Assembly (NCBI RefSeq): GCF_001649575.2
Contig: NC_051450.1
Location: forward strand, 12,301,980 to 12,365,979
DNA from: Kryptolebias marmoratus
Taxonomy: Eukaryota > Chordata > Actinopteri > Cyprinodontiformes > Rivulidae
Length of the DNA: 64,000 nt
Direction: 5' to 3'
Position numbers and translations under genes: made by a program. This document shows positions 1 through 12,160 of the stretch, in pieces (within the stretch, counting starts at the first letter, position 1; each line of letters opens with the position of its first letter). The notes beneath the pieces were generated by a model that made no database searches, had not been told where the DNA came from, and was given only the letters and a program-made list of their open reading frames with translations.

Positions 1-1118
1 TACATGACACTCTATAGTTTCAGCGTCAAGAAAGTCAGGGATATTTTTTATTCATCGTAATTGAATTCATGGAAACTAAATGACATTTAGGCTATTTACA
101 GGGTAAGATGAATTATTTTATAATGTTTCCGCTTTCAGGAAACAGAATACAGCTGTGCAAGAATAGAAAGAGCAATTTTCTCCAATTTCCTTTGAAGCTC
201 ACAGACCGACCTAGCACAAACTAAAATCGTATGTTTGCTTCAAAGAGTGAGTCAATAAGGATTGTCCCAAACCAGTTAAATGATTTTCACACCTGCCCTT
301 ACCACTTCAATGCTGTTATAAGTAATGTTTCTGATAGAGATAATAACTGCATCACACTTATCTCACAATCTTTTTACAGGGAACCAAAAGCAGAAAGTAA
401 ATATTCTAACACTGCATTCATTTGGTCCAGGGTGTCTATTGATAAATACTTTACAGTGATGATTTTTAGCTGTGCAGGGTACAATAATGATTTTAACTGC
501 TGTAACTGACTTCAATTTTGGTCTATTTCACTTTTTACTTTTGCTGTTATTTTTTTTTTCCTGCACATAATTACATTTACAACCCTTAAAGGGTTTCTAA
601 ACACAACAATAGAACAATTATCTAGCTAACTAAATAATATAATCACCAGCCGCAGTCATTAGTGTGGTAGGTTGCCATGTCCACTAGGTGGTGGCTAAAA
701 GATATGGCAACTTATACTCAACAGTAACTTTAAACTTGAAAAATAAAATAAATATGACATACTAAAAAGGTTACATTAAAAATTGTTTGTGTTGACATTT
801 TGGTCTAAGTGGAAAATGTGTGTATTTATTGCCTAAACAACACAGCTCAAACTGATTTTCCACTTTCTGTTCCTGTTTATGTGCTATTTAGCATTGCAGC
901 ACATCTAGCTGCTGCAGGAAGCTGGAAAACTCCCAAGAGGCCCGTGAGTGTTTCAAAAGTGGGGCCAAGACTCATGAGAATGTTTATGATCTGCTTATTG
1001 GTGTTTGCCATCTGTCAATCATGCAGATAATTATTGTAGAGTGCGTGAGACAGAGTTTGTTTGGGTTTTTTTCCTTTTTCTTTCTTTCTGAGACTGCTAT
1101 GTCTCAGTGCAGATCTTA
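1..1118. other. Intergenic, no gene recognised
   Basis: AT-rich sequence with homopolymer T and A runs. The open frames here are short, have no recognisable domain and no obvious splice context. I see no repeat family I can name before the hairpin that follows. Confidence 0.6.
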
Positions 1119-1152
1119 GTCCCTATTTGATTTTCAGCAATCAAATAGGGAC
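1119..1152. repeat. Perfect 14-bp inverted repeat (hairpin)
   Basis: The arm GTCCCTATTTGATT (1119-1132) is followed by a 6-base spacer and its exact reverse complement AATCAAATAGGGAC (1139-1152). After one mismatch, four more bases pair outward (1114-1117 with 1154-1157). The RNA from either strand would fold into a strong stem. Function is unknown; it could be an end or centre of a decayed transposon. Confidence 0.75.
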
Positions 1153-1273
1153 GAAGACCAAAATGTATCTGACAATGAGTGAACATTTGCTGGTGTTCAC
1201 AAAAATACAATGCTGTGGAAAAAAAAATCATCATTGGATAGAAATTAAGGTGCTAGGAAGTATTTAGACAGGA

Positions 1274-1619
1274 ATGTTAAGCACAGTGGTTAGAGCTGTT
1301 GCCTCTCAGCAAGAAGGTTGCAGGATCGCTTCCCGGCCTGGGGCCTTTCTGGGTAGAGTTTGCATGTTCTCCCTGTGCACACGTGGTTTCCAGTTTCCTC
1401 CCACAGACCAAAAGCATGCATATTAGGTTAATTGATGACTCTAAAAATTGTCCCTAGGTGTGAATAGTCGTTTGTCTATAAGTGGACCTGCGATGGACTT
1501 GCGACCTGTCCAGGGTGTCCCCCGCTTCTCGCACAGTGACTGCTGGGGATAGTCACCTGCTCCCCGCGACCTGGAATGGAGAAACGGGTAAAGATGGATG
1601 GATGGATGTTAAGCACAGT
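1274..1619 (+). repeat. tRNA-headed SINE with GATG tail and 14-bp flanking repeat
   Basis: The 5' part contains an A-box-like TGGTTAGAGCTG and a B-box-like stretch (GGATCGCTTCC) spaced as in a tRNA-derived RNA polymerase III promoter. The body carries phrases common in fish SINE-type repeats, such as TTTGCATGTTCTCCCTGTG, GGTTAATTGATGACTC and GCGACCTGTCCAGGGTGT. The 3' end is (GATG)n. A direct repeat ATGTTAAGCACAGT lies at 1274-1287 and 1606-1619 and is read as the target-site duplication, although its last bases overlap the SINE head. The tail matches that of the Rex3 LINE at 45.5 kb, suggesting shared mobilisation machinery (inference). Related copies lie at 57.4 kb and, as a fragment, 48.3 kb. 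Confidence 0.8.
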
Positions 1620-4352
1620 TACACAGGAGGCCAAAATAAAACATGCTAATTACAACATCTTTACTTGGTTGCAGGGTTAATAGCAAGACTTTGATTCATT
1701 CCCATTTGAATGACCATTGTTTCTCATTTCTTGTCAACATCCCTTACTAAAATAGCTTGTTGTAAATAAGCAAATAAATTCTAACAGGGGCCTTGTCTGT
1801 CAGTTTGACACATGTAAATGAAAGATCTTAGTGGTTATATGTCAAAAGATGGCATACATAGGACAGCATGAAGATAGGAGATAGTAATAACCCCCACCTC
1901 TACAAGTAAACATGAACTCAAGCACCCACCATCAACCTTTGACCCATGTAAGGCAAAAACTCTTATTAGCTTGGAAATGTGATGAGGGGATATGATTAAG
2001 ATTTGAGCTTACAGTGTTCTCCAAGTGGGTTCTTGTCATTATAAAAGCTGGAGACATGTCATCCCAGCACACGAAGCAGTACAACTGAGTCAGTAGCATC
2101 AGTATGGAAACCTAATTGAACTCTCTGTGATTCTCTCTCAAGGGCCATTGGCTGTGCTCATTATCTTACCCTTGTCCCCGTAAAGACCAGATGAGTTCGC
2201 TATGACTTTGAACCTCCCTCTCCAAACAGGTCACTCCAGCTCCCCTTGTCCTTTCATCTTGCCTTTGGCTTTTCTAAATAAGCGAGTCTGTGTTGCTCTC
2301 CGGAGGCGTGCTTGCATCACCTCAGACAGCTGCCAGCAGTGGCTCTCCTTAGAACAAAGTGGATCCAGCCAACTCTGCTCTAATCACTTCAGTCATATAC
2401 TGTGTGCTGACAATGCCAACACACTGAGAAGAAAATATAGACATATAAAAATGGGGAACAGAAATCCCAGGAAACTATTATTATTCCCTACTTTATGCTT
2501 GTCATTTCTTCCTTTCTGGCTGGGATCAGCACGGTTTAGTTTTTTAGAGTGAAGCTTTTTTTCTCTCTCTTTCTCTCCATTCCACAGTGAAGTTTCTCAA
2601 AAAGACTGAAGAATGTGGAACTCAGTAAAACAAATCTTTTGTATACAAAAAAAAAACAGCCATCACTCGAACAATCATATCAGTGCTGCAGCTGGAATCA
2701 GCGTTTGTGCTGGCTTTATCCATGCACCCTATATGGTTCTGTTTTCTTCATATCAGCAAGAGATCTGAGTGGTTACAGCTGCCTGTGGAGGGGTTTTCTG
2801 TTGTTCAGCTGGTATCTAGCCTCATTCAAAAGCTATTTGAGGTTGGTGAACTTTTCCGATACTTCATAACTCGATTAATTCCAACAAGCACACTTCAGTG
2901 TGAAATTTCTGAAAAGAAGAAAAAAAAAACCCTCAGTAGTATATTTTCTGTTGTGGAACACTTTAGAAATACAATCAGCAGTTTTAATTTGAGAGCCTTG
3001 ATACACTGATACCATTTGAATGAATGTGTGAACAAAACTGTCAAATCAAACTAACTCTAAAGAGCTGCTTTTTCACTCAATGTCAGAGTGTTATCACACA
3101 GAAAGCTCTGTGGCCATTTAAATAATGTTTGAGTTTAACAAGAAGGAAAAGCTAAAATGTTTGGTTTCAGTAGAGTTTATTAAGGTGGACATGAGACGTG
3201 CTCCTCCAGGGGTACTTTCATTTTTTTTTTTAATGAAAGCAATGTTTCCCTTCTCCTTCAGGATTAGTTTAGTCTTTCACAATGCCGGTCTTTGGGAGTA
3301 TTTTAGGTGTTTTCCTGCTGAGGCAGTTCAGTCTTCTAAGTCATGTTGAATCAGGCAGGAACACATTGGATAACCTTAAATGAAGGACATTTCAAAGTTC
3401 AATTAAGTCTCAAAAGTCTTCAAGTTTCTTAGTATAATGATGTGACATCTTGGTTTCATTTAATTTAAAAAAAAAGAAAAAAGAAAGTTACGGTGCAGGT
3501 CCTCTGATTACTAGAACCAAACTTACAGCTCAGCACAAACTTATGATTATCTGTTTTGGAACCCTCCTACAGTTGGATGATACCACAGCACAGCGTCTCT
3601 TTGCCAAATCTAATTTACTGAAGAGAAGCACGTTGACTGTACAGCAGCTCACATGCACTTCAATGAGTGTGTGTGAGAAAGACAATAAGAGCCATAATAG
3701 AAATGGTGTTACCTCTAACTTTTCTCTGAGTTCTTTTTTGTTGTGTAGGAAATCAGAGTCCATCGCACACAGTTATGTTGATTTAACATAAAGCGGGGAT
3801 ATTAAAAACAAAAGCAATCTGCTACATTGTCATGTAATCAGGGGGTTCTCTTCACCGTGGCAAATTCTAAGAGTTTTAAACAAAGTGACTGGACTTTATA
3901 TCTGAGAGAGTTGTTCCATGTTCGTTCCACAGGTCATGGCATAGAGTGGAGAGATTTTAGAGTTAGTAAAATAAACTTGAAATAATCTGTATGTATACAT
4001 TGGGTGTCTTTACAACAAAATACGATACAGTTTGTTCCAGTATGATTCAGCTTAATGCAGTATATTTTTTTACAATTTGATTCCATATTATACGTGAAAT
4101 CCAAGATAGGATTTATTATATGATGCAATGTGATACTATCCAATACAATATGTAACATCATCTCCTAGGGGAAATTTGTTTTGGACTCTATCTTGTCCCA
4201 AAGGTTTCCTTTACAAAATATCATATGAAGACTATTAAAACAAACTTGTTCAACGGAAACACAACCACCAGTAAGATACACCACGTAATTCTCATTTTAA
4301 AAAGATATATAGATATATGTGCAAAGGCAAGGAAGAAAAGGAAGGATAAAAA
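1620..4352. other. Intergenic, no gene recognised
   Basis: No repeat or gene family was recognised. A TATA-like TATAAAAG at about 2040 is followed by no credible reading frame. Open frames at 2202-2552 (116 codons) and 3450-3791 (113 codons) have no domain, and the latter runs through an A-rich stretch. Both are treated as chance frames. Confidence 0.5.
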
Positions 4353-4619
4353 TGTCACGCCGGCAGCAAAAAATGACCCTTAGACAGAGATGCTAAGGCA
4401 GGTCCAGGGTGAGTAATCAGAATTTAATAACAAATAGCCACAGGAAAAACTGGAACAAAAAATGAACTGCGGAAACCGAGTCCTATATATACCAGGAGGG
4501 GTGATTAATAACTGGCAGCAGGTGGATTGATATTAACTAACAGGTGATGAAATCTGAAACTGAAAGTCAAGAAACCCAGCGTACCTAATAGAATGTAAAG
4601 AAAAACTAGAACCCTGACA
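4353..4619 (-). mobile_element. LTR-like element (possible solo LTR), TGTCA...TGACA
   Basis: The element starts TGTCACGCC and ends CCCTGACA, the inverted TG...CA ends typical of retrotransposon LTRs. Read on the minus strand it shows a TATATATA stretch, then an ATTAAA signal about 75 bases before the end. Its last 80 bases align by eye with the end of the element at 29812-30240 (shared order: polyadenylation signal, CTGCC, CTCT, GGGTC, TGACA). ATAAA occurs at 4346-4350 and 4620-4624, a possible 5-bp duplication, although two extra A residues separate the left one. No internal retroviral-type genes are present. Confidence 0.5.
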
Positions 4620-5543
4620 ATAAAGAAGGGCAGAAGTAAATAATGGGACCTTTAAGCCAAAACCTCTAACACTTTAACCCTGAAATAAAAGTGCTAAAGC
4701 AGATCTCATGAATCATGTGTTTGGAAGGCAGAGATAAACTTCCTCATTCTGTGTGCAGTAATGTGTGCGACTCTGGTTTGGTGGAAGAGATAGACTCCGG
4801 TCTCCAGTGACCTTGAACACAAATAAAGCCAAATACTGCCCGAGTTATTTCTCATTTATTGCCGCACATGGGTCATTTGTTGGAAGTGTACACTCCTTTT
4901 AACTCTGTGACCGACGCTGCCGTGCAGTTGCTTCTTCAGCCTCGCAGTAAAAAAGACCTCATATCATCTGCTTTGCTGCCACACACTCTGCACCCGGTGT
5001 AAGACATCAATTACAACCAAAGCCTGTCCCTGAACTTTGAAGCTTGTTTCAAAGGTACATCAAATAAATCTGGAGTACAGATACACAGATGACAAACTTC
5101 ATAGTTGGACAGTGTGGTGCACGGCGTTTAATACATTTAGACATGTAAGAGGCATGGCATTTGTTGAGTCTTAGGAACAGAAACATCCAAACGCTGCAAA
5201 CACTCTTTGCTTTAAAGGTTGAGGGGTCTTTTTCACAGGGTTGCTGTTGCAGAACACATAACAGCATTTAACATCAATTACTTTCATTTAGTGGCAGACC
5301 TAAACCTGTCACTCTCCTGTCAGGCTTATGAACACACACCTCACACACACGTTGGCTAAACAAAGACATGGTGATTAACTCCTCAGCCTCAGAATCTCCT
5401 GACAGGTAATCACACCATTTGAGCTTACATGAACGCGCACCACAAGGCTGAATCACTGCTTTGCTTAATGGACTGAGGTGCGATTTGATGTGATGGTAGT
5501 GTTTTGAAAAACGAATAATCAGTTAAAGATGTCTTTTTATTAT
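4620..5543. other. Intergenic, no gene recognised
   Basis: Ordinary mixed-composition DNA. Minus-strand open frames of 60-72 codons show no domain. No repeat was recognised. Confidence 0.5.
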
Positions 5544-5992
5544 TATCGCCTGCCTCCAAAGGCAAAAGGGCGATTTTGTCTTTGCCCGTATCTGTGTGTT
5601 AGAGTGTGTGTGTGTTCATTGGTCTGTCTGTTAACAAAATATCTCATGAACCAGTGGATGGATTTTAATCAAATTTTCAGGATGTAAATATTGGATGGAC
5701 ATCTACAACTGAGTAACTTTTGGAGTCACACCAGTTCAAGATGGGCGCTATTGCTATTCAACATTAGTAAACACAAAAATAGTTACAACTCAGTCAAATT
5801 AACTGATACTGAGCTAAAATTTGATGTTGTGGTAGCTGAGAGTCATTACTCTGAGCATGATATCTCATGGTATTGCATAGTATCGCTCATAATGTTATTT
5901 TTAAGGTTTAACCAAAACGGCTAAATCTCTGTTGATCTTCAACATAAGATGATCTTAGTCTAAAACTTGAGGATGAAAGGTGGCAGGCGATA
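5544..5992. mobile_element. MITE-like repeat with 14-bp inverted ends
   Basis: The left end TATCGCCTGCCTCC (5544-5557) and the right end GGTGGCAGGCGATA (5979-5992) are inverted copies with 13 of 14 positions matching. The 449-bp interior contains phrases such as CTGTCTGTTAACAAAATATC, TTCAAGATGGGCGC and GAGCTAAAATTTGATG. The same phrases recur inverted at 14.5-15.2 kb and in the same orientation at 63.7-64.0 kb. No transposase is encoded, so this would be a non-autonomous DNA element. Superfamily and target duplication could not be settled. Confidence 0.65.
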
Positions 5993-8900
5993 TGCATTAC
6001 TTCAAGGAATTCTAGGCCTTTAATTTATATATGCATTTATAAAGGTAACAAAGATGTATTTAACTGAGTGTTTTAGAGCTTTTTGTTCCTGATGTTGAAA
6101 ACTTGAGATTTAACAGCAGGTGGATACCTCCTTTATGCAGCAAGTTCAGGCAACTTTACGGCATGTATTCAGACAAATGTTCATGTGGGAAAAAATTTAA
6201 AAGTCATGATTTGATTCCAAATTTCTATTGTGTAATCCTGCAAGAGGTTAATGACTACTTATAGGGCACAAATGGATCCTTTTCTCACATAACTAACCTC
6301 CACAGAATTAAGACTTTGGTATACGCTGGATAAAATGCATCATCAATACAAGATCTTATTAGTGGAACCCAAAATGGAACTAAATCTGGTGTTGCATCAT
6401 CAAAACAAAAATATGCAACAGCAAATGCATTATTTAATACAAACTAAAAGGGATGAAAACAATAAAATTATATGACTAAGTTCTCTAAGTGTTGCTTTCC
6501 TTCTTTAGCCAGGCAGTGTATGTTTCCTTTAAAATATATACAATACATAAACTACAGAACTACAGAATCTGAAGTCAGTTTGTCTCTGAATGTAGAAAAT
6601 GAAGAACTGTTACTTATCTCGGATATTCAGAAGAACAATTAAACAAAATGCTGGTTAAAAGGCAGCACGGCTGATGGAACAAACACTGAATTGATGACAT
6701 GAACAGTGATATAATTAGATATAAATACAAGTATGTGCTTCACAAGAAATATATACTGAAATAAACATATATGTACGTTAAAGTTAAAAGAGACGCTGTT
6801 TAAGCCCAGCTTGAATCAAGTACTGTAAATACAACCTTGTTGGTAAAGCTGTAATTTTCCAGGTTCAAGCAGATTCTGACTGTTTTATTGTTTATGGTTT
6901 TTTCTGGTCATTTTTGATATTTTTATTAGTTTTTATACTATTGTTTGTAATGCTTTCTAAAGAAACTTGACTTAGATTTTGGTGACCTAGATGAGCATTA
7001 GAAAACATAACCCCAAAGCTGTTTATTTTAATACCTTGCTTTATATTAATCGTATGTTAATGCATTTATTATGCCATAATGTGTTGCCAGTAAAACATGG
7101 CCTGATGGAGGGGGGGAAAGCTATTTTTGTCTGTTTGAATATAAATGATATTTTTTAAATTTCAAGAAGAAAAGAAAAAAAATATTTAGAATGGTTTGCT
7201 ATTTTAATAAAAAAAAATAGATTAAAAAAAAATCAAATGCTGTGCAGACAGTCCAGTAAATCAACATCAGAGTTAGATGTTGAATGTTGTGCACAAATTG
7301 ACCTATTTTACAGGCAACCAACATATTAAATACTGCATTTTGGCCCTGAACAACTAAACTAAAATGAAAAACTAAAAAGAATAAATGAATATAAAGGCAA
7401 AAGGCAGAAATGGTGGTGCAGCAAAAAGAAGGATTAATCTGAATAGTCCTGTCTGAATTATTTCTGGAACTGGATGAGCGATGTGGACTTTATACAGCTG
7501 CTGGCTTCTAACATTTACATCTTAAAGTCATGGATTCAGAAAACCTAACCAGATTAGCAAAACCACATTTACTGTAATTTTGTGGAATCCAAAAACCCGT
7601 GTAGCAAACTGGATTATATCAGAGCTATCGTTCATATTCATCTCAGATTTATTGCTTCCTTTAATTCATCACATTGTTGATGGGATAAAAAAAGATAATG
7701 ATTTTCCGAACACGGCAGATGTGAACATCATAAACCTGAACAAAGCAGATTAATTTGGATGCAATGCTTCCTTTTCATTCTGTTTCCTAGATTCACCTTC
7801 AAATTCTATTAAAATACATCAAATATTGAAAAAAAGAAAAAGGCTTTGTTTCCAACTAAATAAGATCATCATCAAATTGCTGGCAGGCTTAATGTTTAAA
7901 AAAAAATCATCCCTTTTTTTCCACTTAAACTGAAAGCCGAAAAAAAAAAGTTTGAAGGCAAATTAGAAAAATGCTTCTGCGGTCAAACGAGTTGTGAGGG
8001 TTACATAAACCACTATGCTGACTTCTGTGTTGAATATGACCCAAGAATCAATTAAATAAGCTACACAGAGCTGCTTTGTCCTTATACTGTTCTTTAATCT
8101 GATTTCAAAGAGGCCTACCCTCAACAAAACAGCCTCTAATTATTTTGTCTTTGAATTTAAAATGAGAATGCCTTTGGGACCTGGGTGGAGGTCTGAGAAA
8201 AAGCTGCAGCTGAAACCCATTTTCTCATCTTCCTGCTTTGTACGTTTCCAAACAAAGGAGCAGCGATGAGAATCGAGACAATTGAGCTGCAGATTTAATC
8301 ACACATTTAGGGTGTAGGGCTACAGAAGGGCCTTGAGTGAATGTCTTTATCAGTATTTGGTAGAAAATAGCCCATACATTTAGAAAATTGCTTTCTCCAT
8401 GAACACATTGAAGGTTATATCCTGAAACAATAAGCCTACCATCTCTTTGCCAAATCATAATAATTTCTTTGCCATTACGAGAATATAAGTGCAAAAAAGT
8501 GCTCTTTTCTGCAGAGGCTGACTACAGCCTTTTCTTCTCACCCCTGAGATTTGGGGTTCACCTTGACATTTTCGGCTAATGACACCCCCTGATGGCTCCA
8601 GAACTTTCATGGCTTTGCACATATGCATGCCATTTCTGTAAGTGAACTAATAACAGCCTCTTGGATGTAATTGTGTCAGTCAGCTTCGGATTGCTGTTCA
8701 AGAACACTTCAGCCTCTAGTGCCTGCTGTATAGATTTTTCCAAAGTTTGCTTTTCTTTTATAGGTAGCAGCCTGCCATTTTGTCTCAAAGACATTCAATA
8801 CGGTTACATTCAGTTACGTCTCTGCTGCATGAATTTCATTAATATAAATGAAGAAATAATGTTTTCAAGTACGACGGTCTGCAGTTTTGTCTCCTTGACA

Positions 8901-10959
8901 GAAAGCAGCTTTCATCGTCATATTTCTTGTTGAGCTTTCATCGTAACAAATAAACACATTCTATCTGCTGATGATCATTAAAAAGGGTCTTAGAGAAGTG
9001 CTGTTCTCAGTGAAATCAAAGCAAATGGCTCTTTCTGATGTGAGGATAACTGTAAATTAGATCAGGATTATGGGAAACATTCCTTTGCTGTCTTAAAAAG
9101 AATTTAATCAGCATATCAACACCAGTCCGCTGTCCTTTGCTTTAAATTTATGACTGCATTCAGTGCAATCAGTGGTATAGGCTGGTATTGCATAAAATCC
9201 TGGAACAAGGTTTAACAGCGACTCAAATGTATCAGATGTTCTGCGGGAGATGTCCTAAATGACTCTATCCCAAACACTGAGTATAAATTTTCCCAGCAGA
9301 CTTTTAGCTATCTAATTGGGCGTTTAGTTTCTCCTACACTCTCCTAATGTGCCGCTCACAGCAGACATCACACTCCCCTGTCCATCCAGAAAATTCTCCT
9401 GCACGCACACTGTTTATATACCAGGAGAGAGGGACAGGAGTGTGGCGAAGTGTAAAACAGCCCAGTGGAGTTAACAAGAGTTCAGAGCGAGCTTAACAAA
9501 AAAAAACTTAACAAAACAACAACGGGTTTCTGAAGAAAAACAGCACTGGATCGACCATCTGGTTGTGGTGCAGATTTTTTTTTAAAAATATGATGAATAA
9601 ATACCGGTAGCTGCAAAACAGGCTTTGAAAGGCAGCTGTACCACTAATTTGTTTACCCACCTGAAACATCATCCACTGCTAAACAAAGAATATTATAAAG
9701 CTCACATTTCCACAGGTTCGCCCACAGTGACAATACCATAAAATGAACCGTCAGTAAAGCAAAATGACTGCCCATTCAATTTGCCAAATCGAGGCCATTC
9801 ACACAAGGATAGTGTTTTGTGAATAGGCAAAAGATGTTGGTTTTTTATTATTTTATCCTTGTGTCTATGTGAAAACAGCATTTTAAGAACTTCTAAGTGG
9901 TATTTTTGGAAAACAGCTTTTAAAGTAAATAAATCTTGAATAGTCACCCTTGCTTTTTTGTTTAAACCAACCTTGTATAAACAATGATATCATAGCCCCA
10001 CCGCTAATCTAACTTATAACCCCAACTGCGTCAGCGGCAACAGTGGTGGATTCCATAGTTGGTTTTGTGCTGTAGATGCTACAAAACCTTATTGCTCTAG
10101 AAAACGTTCAAAAAACTTTGAGTTTGGTGTTTACAGTTTGTACCCTGTATGCTCCATGCCTTTTTTCTTGTCTGGTGAATTTTTGTGGCAGTGCTACAGC
10201 ACCTTATACAGGCCTGGCATGGTTAAGACAGCATTTTGGGTCATTTTTAGTGTTTTTGTGTGGGTGAAGACATTTCAAGAAATAGTGCCATGTTTAAAAG
10301 GATAATTTTAGAAACAACAAATAAAAATAATGATTAGGATAAAACTGTATTTTTGTGTGTCTCATGAGAAAACCAAGTGCTGAGAGGAGCAAAACTGCAT
10401 TCGCAATATTGAAATAATAGATACACCTCTAGTCAGTGTTGTGGAAATAATTCTTGATTTAAAGTATGATGTAACTGGTCACAGCATTTTGTTTTCTTCA
10501 GCAAAAGCATAACCAGTGTTATCTATTTCAGTGAGAGATATTAACACTAGATACCAGTTGTATGATTGTTATTATTTAGTGATTCCAGTTAAAACTTGCT
10601 CAGTATCTCACCTTATCTCATCAGTATCTCAGGAAGCACCTTCAAGCACCTTCCTGACCAATCATGGAAGCTCCAATACCACCACGTCTGTCACTGACAG
10701 ATCAATACTTGCTTGGCACAGGGGTGCTGTACCCCCTTTATAAGCACCCCAGTTCTCCACTTGGCTTTCTCACTTTCTTCCACATTAAGATCAGAATAGC
10801 TCCTCAGCTGTCCTAGCCTGAATTACTTAATTAACTGTTTGTTGGCTCAGTTGTCAAGGTTAATCCTGAACGTTGGGTTTTTCTGGTTATTGGAACCTGT
10901 TTATAAATTTTTTGTTAAGAAAATTTTTAAATGGTGTGTTTTCACCTTGTCACAGACCT
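5993..10959. other. Long intergenic stretch without a recognised gene
   Basis: AT-rich DNA with many A and T runs, for example around 7.1-7.2 and 7.9 kb. Open frames of 60-90 codons (such as 8225-8494 minus and 8661-8933 plus) overlap one another on opposite strands and look like chance. At 10.69-10.75 kb a CTTTATAAGCACCCC motif precedes the DIRS-like relic and might belong to that element's terminal repeat, but this is not established. Confidence 0.5.
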
Positions 10960-12160
10960 TTTTAATATTTGGATTATTTTCTTGCTGTTGCTAGCTGTCA
11001 AAGCTGTGTGCTACAGCTGGTCCCTCTCAGGGGAAGACTGGTGGTGGCAAGGCTAAGGACGGCAGGTCCCATCCTTGCTAAGCCTCCTGCAGACTCACTG
11101 TCTCAGGGAAGGATTCCCATCCTCTTTGCATCATATGGGGGTGAAGCACGCACAGGAGGCACTGGCTTACCTTGGCTCATGCGACCACTGCCGTTCTAAG
11201 GCACCACAGAGTTTGCATTGACACCTGCGGGTTGCATCAAAAGCCGACCTCTGTATCTCCGAGGCATTTATGAAAACTGATGGTAAGTCTGATGGTGATA
11301 CGGGCACTGCAGGTGTGTGCTGGGAGAATATAGTGGAGAATGAAGGAGTTTTCCCCACTGTATGGCCAGCTTCTCAACTCTGAGGACAAGGATGGCGGTG
11401 GAGAGGAGGACAAGGTGGAGATGAATTCAGACCTCCTCAAGGGGGCAGAAATAGGATGCCAACAAAGACGGCACGCTTCCTTCTGCCCAGTTGTCACAGC
11501 TGGGCAGCTCCATTGGGCAGCTCCATCAGTAATAGGGTTCAGCCCTCTGTTGACCTCCAGGATGTGTGAAAGCAGCCATCGAGTGGCATGCATTGCAAGA
11601 TAACAGGGCTTTATGTGACTGAAAATTCCTGTCCTCGTCAGACACCAGCAAAACAGTTCATGCCTGCTGTTCCTGTGAGGAATAAGGGGGATAAAGCAGT
11701 ACTGGGACAAGCCTTTTTAGCCCCAGGGTGCATGTCAAGGGTTACTCAGGGCTGGAAATAGCTAACGGTGAAGCTCTAGGGCTCGCAGACCCCTCCATCC
11801 CAACCACCACTCCACTCTGGCAGCCACAGGAGCAGCACTCCCAGGCAAAATGGAGCGCTTCACAGCCTCCATGTTTCAGAAGGTGTACAGGTCTGTGACT
11901 CAGTCCATAACAAATCTGAATGTTGTCACTTTCCTCTCAGCCTCTCAGCTGTTTTAGGACATGGGTGTCCTTTTAAAAAAAGGGCACACCAAGTCTGACA
12001 GTTTGGGAGATCTGCATTGTGACAGACCTCATCCTCCAAGTATTCAGGGGTGCTGTGCAGGGCTGTGGCAGCATCATGGGCTTAGCAGTGGCGGGAGAGA
12101 CATCACTTTGGCTGAACTTGTCCAGGTTGCTGGACCAGGACGAACAGACCGTTGAAACAT
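10960..12160 (+). pseudogene. DIRS-like retroelement ORF1 (gag-like) relic, frameshifted
   Basis: This is a GC-richer island in an AT-rich setting. Near 11086-11217 two frames together read SGKDSHPLCII, then VKHAQEAL, then SCDHC. That is the order of the Cys/His-rich N-terminal segment I know from ORF1 proteins of fish DIRS-type elements (DPHPLC...HA..AL...C..C). Near 11999-12120 a frame reads TDLILQVFRGAVQ, then GSIMGLAVAGERH, resembling the later conserved block of the same protein. Stops and frameshifts break every frame, so this is a dead copy. No reverse transcriptase, RNase H or tyrosine recombinase follows. The family call comes from motif memory; another gag-like protein is possible. 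Confidence 0.55.

Noticed and set aside
2040..2110. TATAAAAG motif with plausible start-site spacing
   Set aside because: No credible coding exon follows; the nearest ATG is closed by a stop after three codons, and TATA motifs are frequent in AT-rich DNA.
9405..9430. TTTATATACC TATA-like motif
   Set aside because: No downstream frame or repeat boundary supports a promoter.
11237..11710. 157-codon minus-strand ORF
   Set aside because: It is antisense to the DIRS-like ORF1 relic and has no domain.
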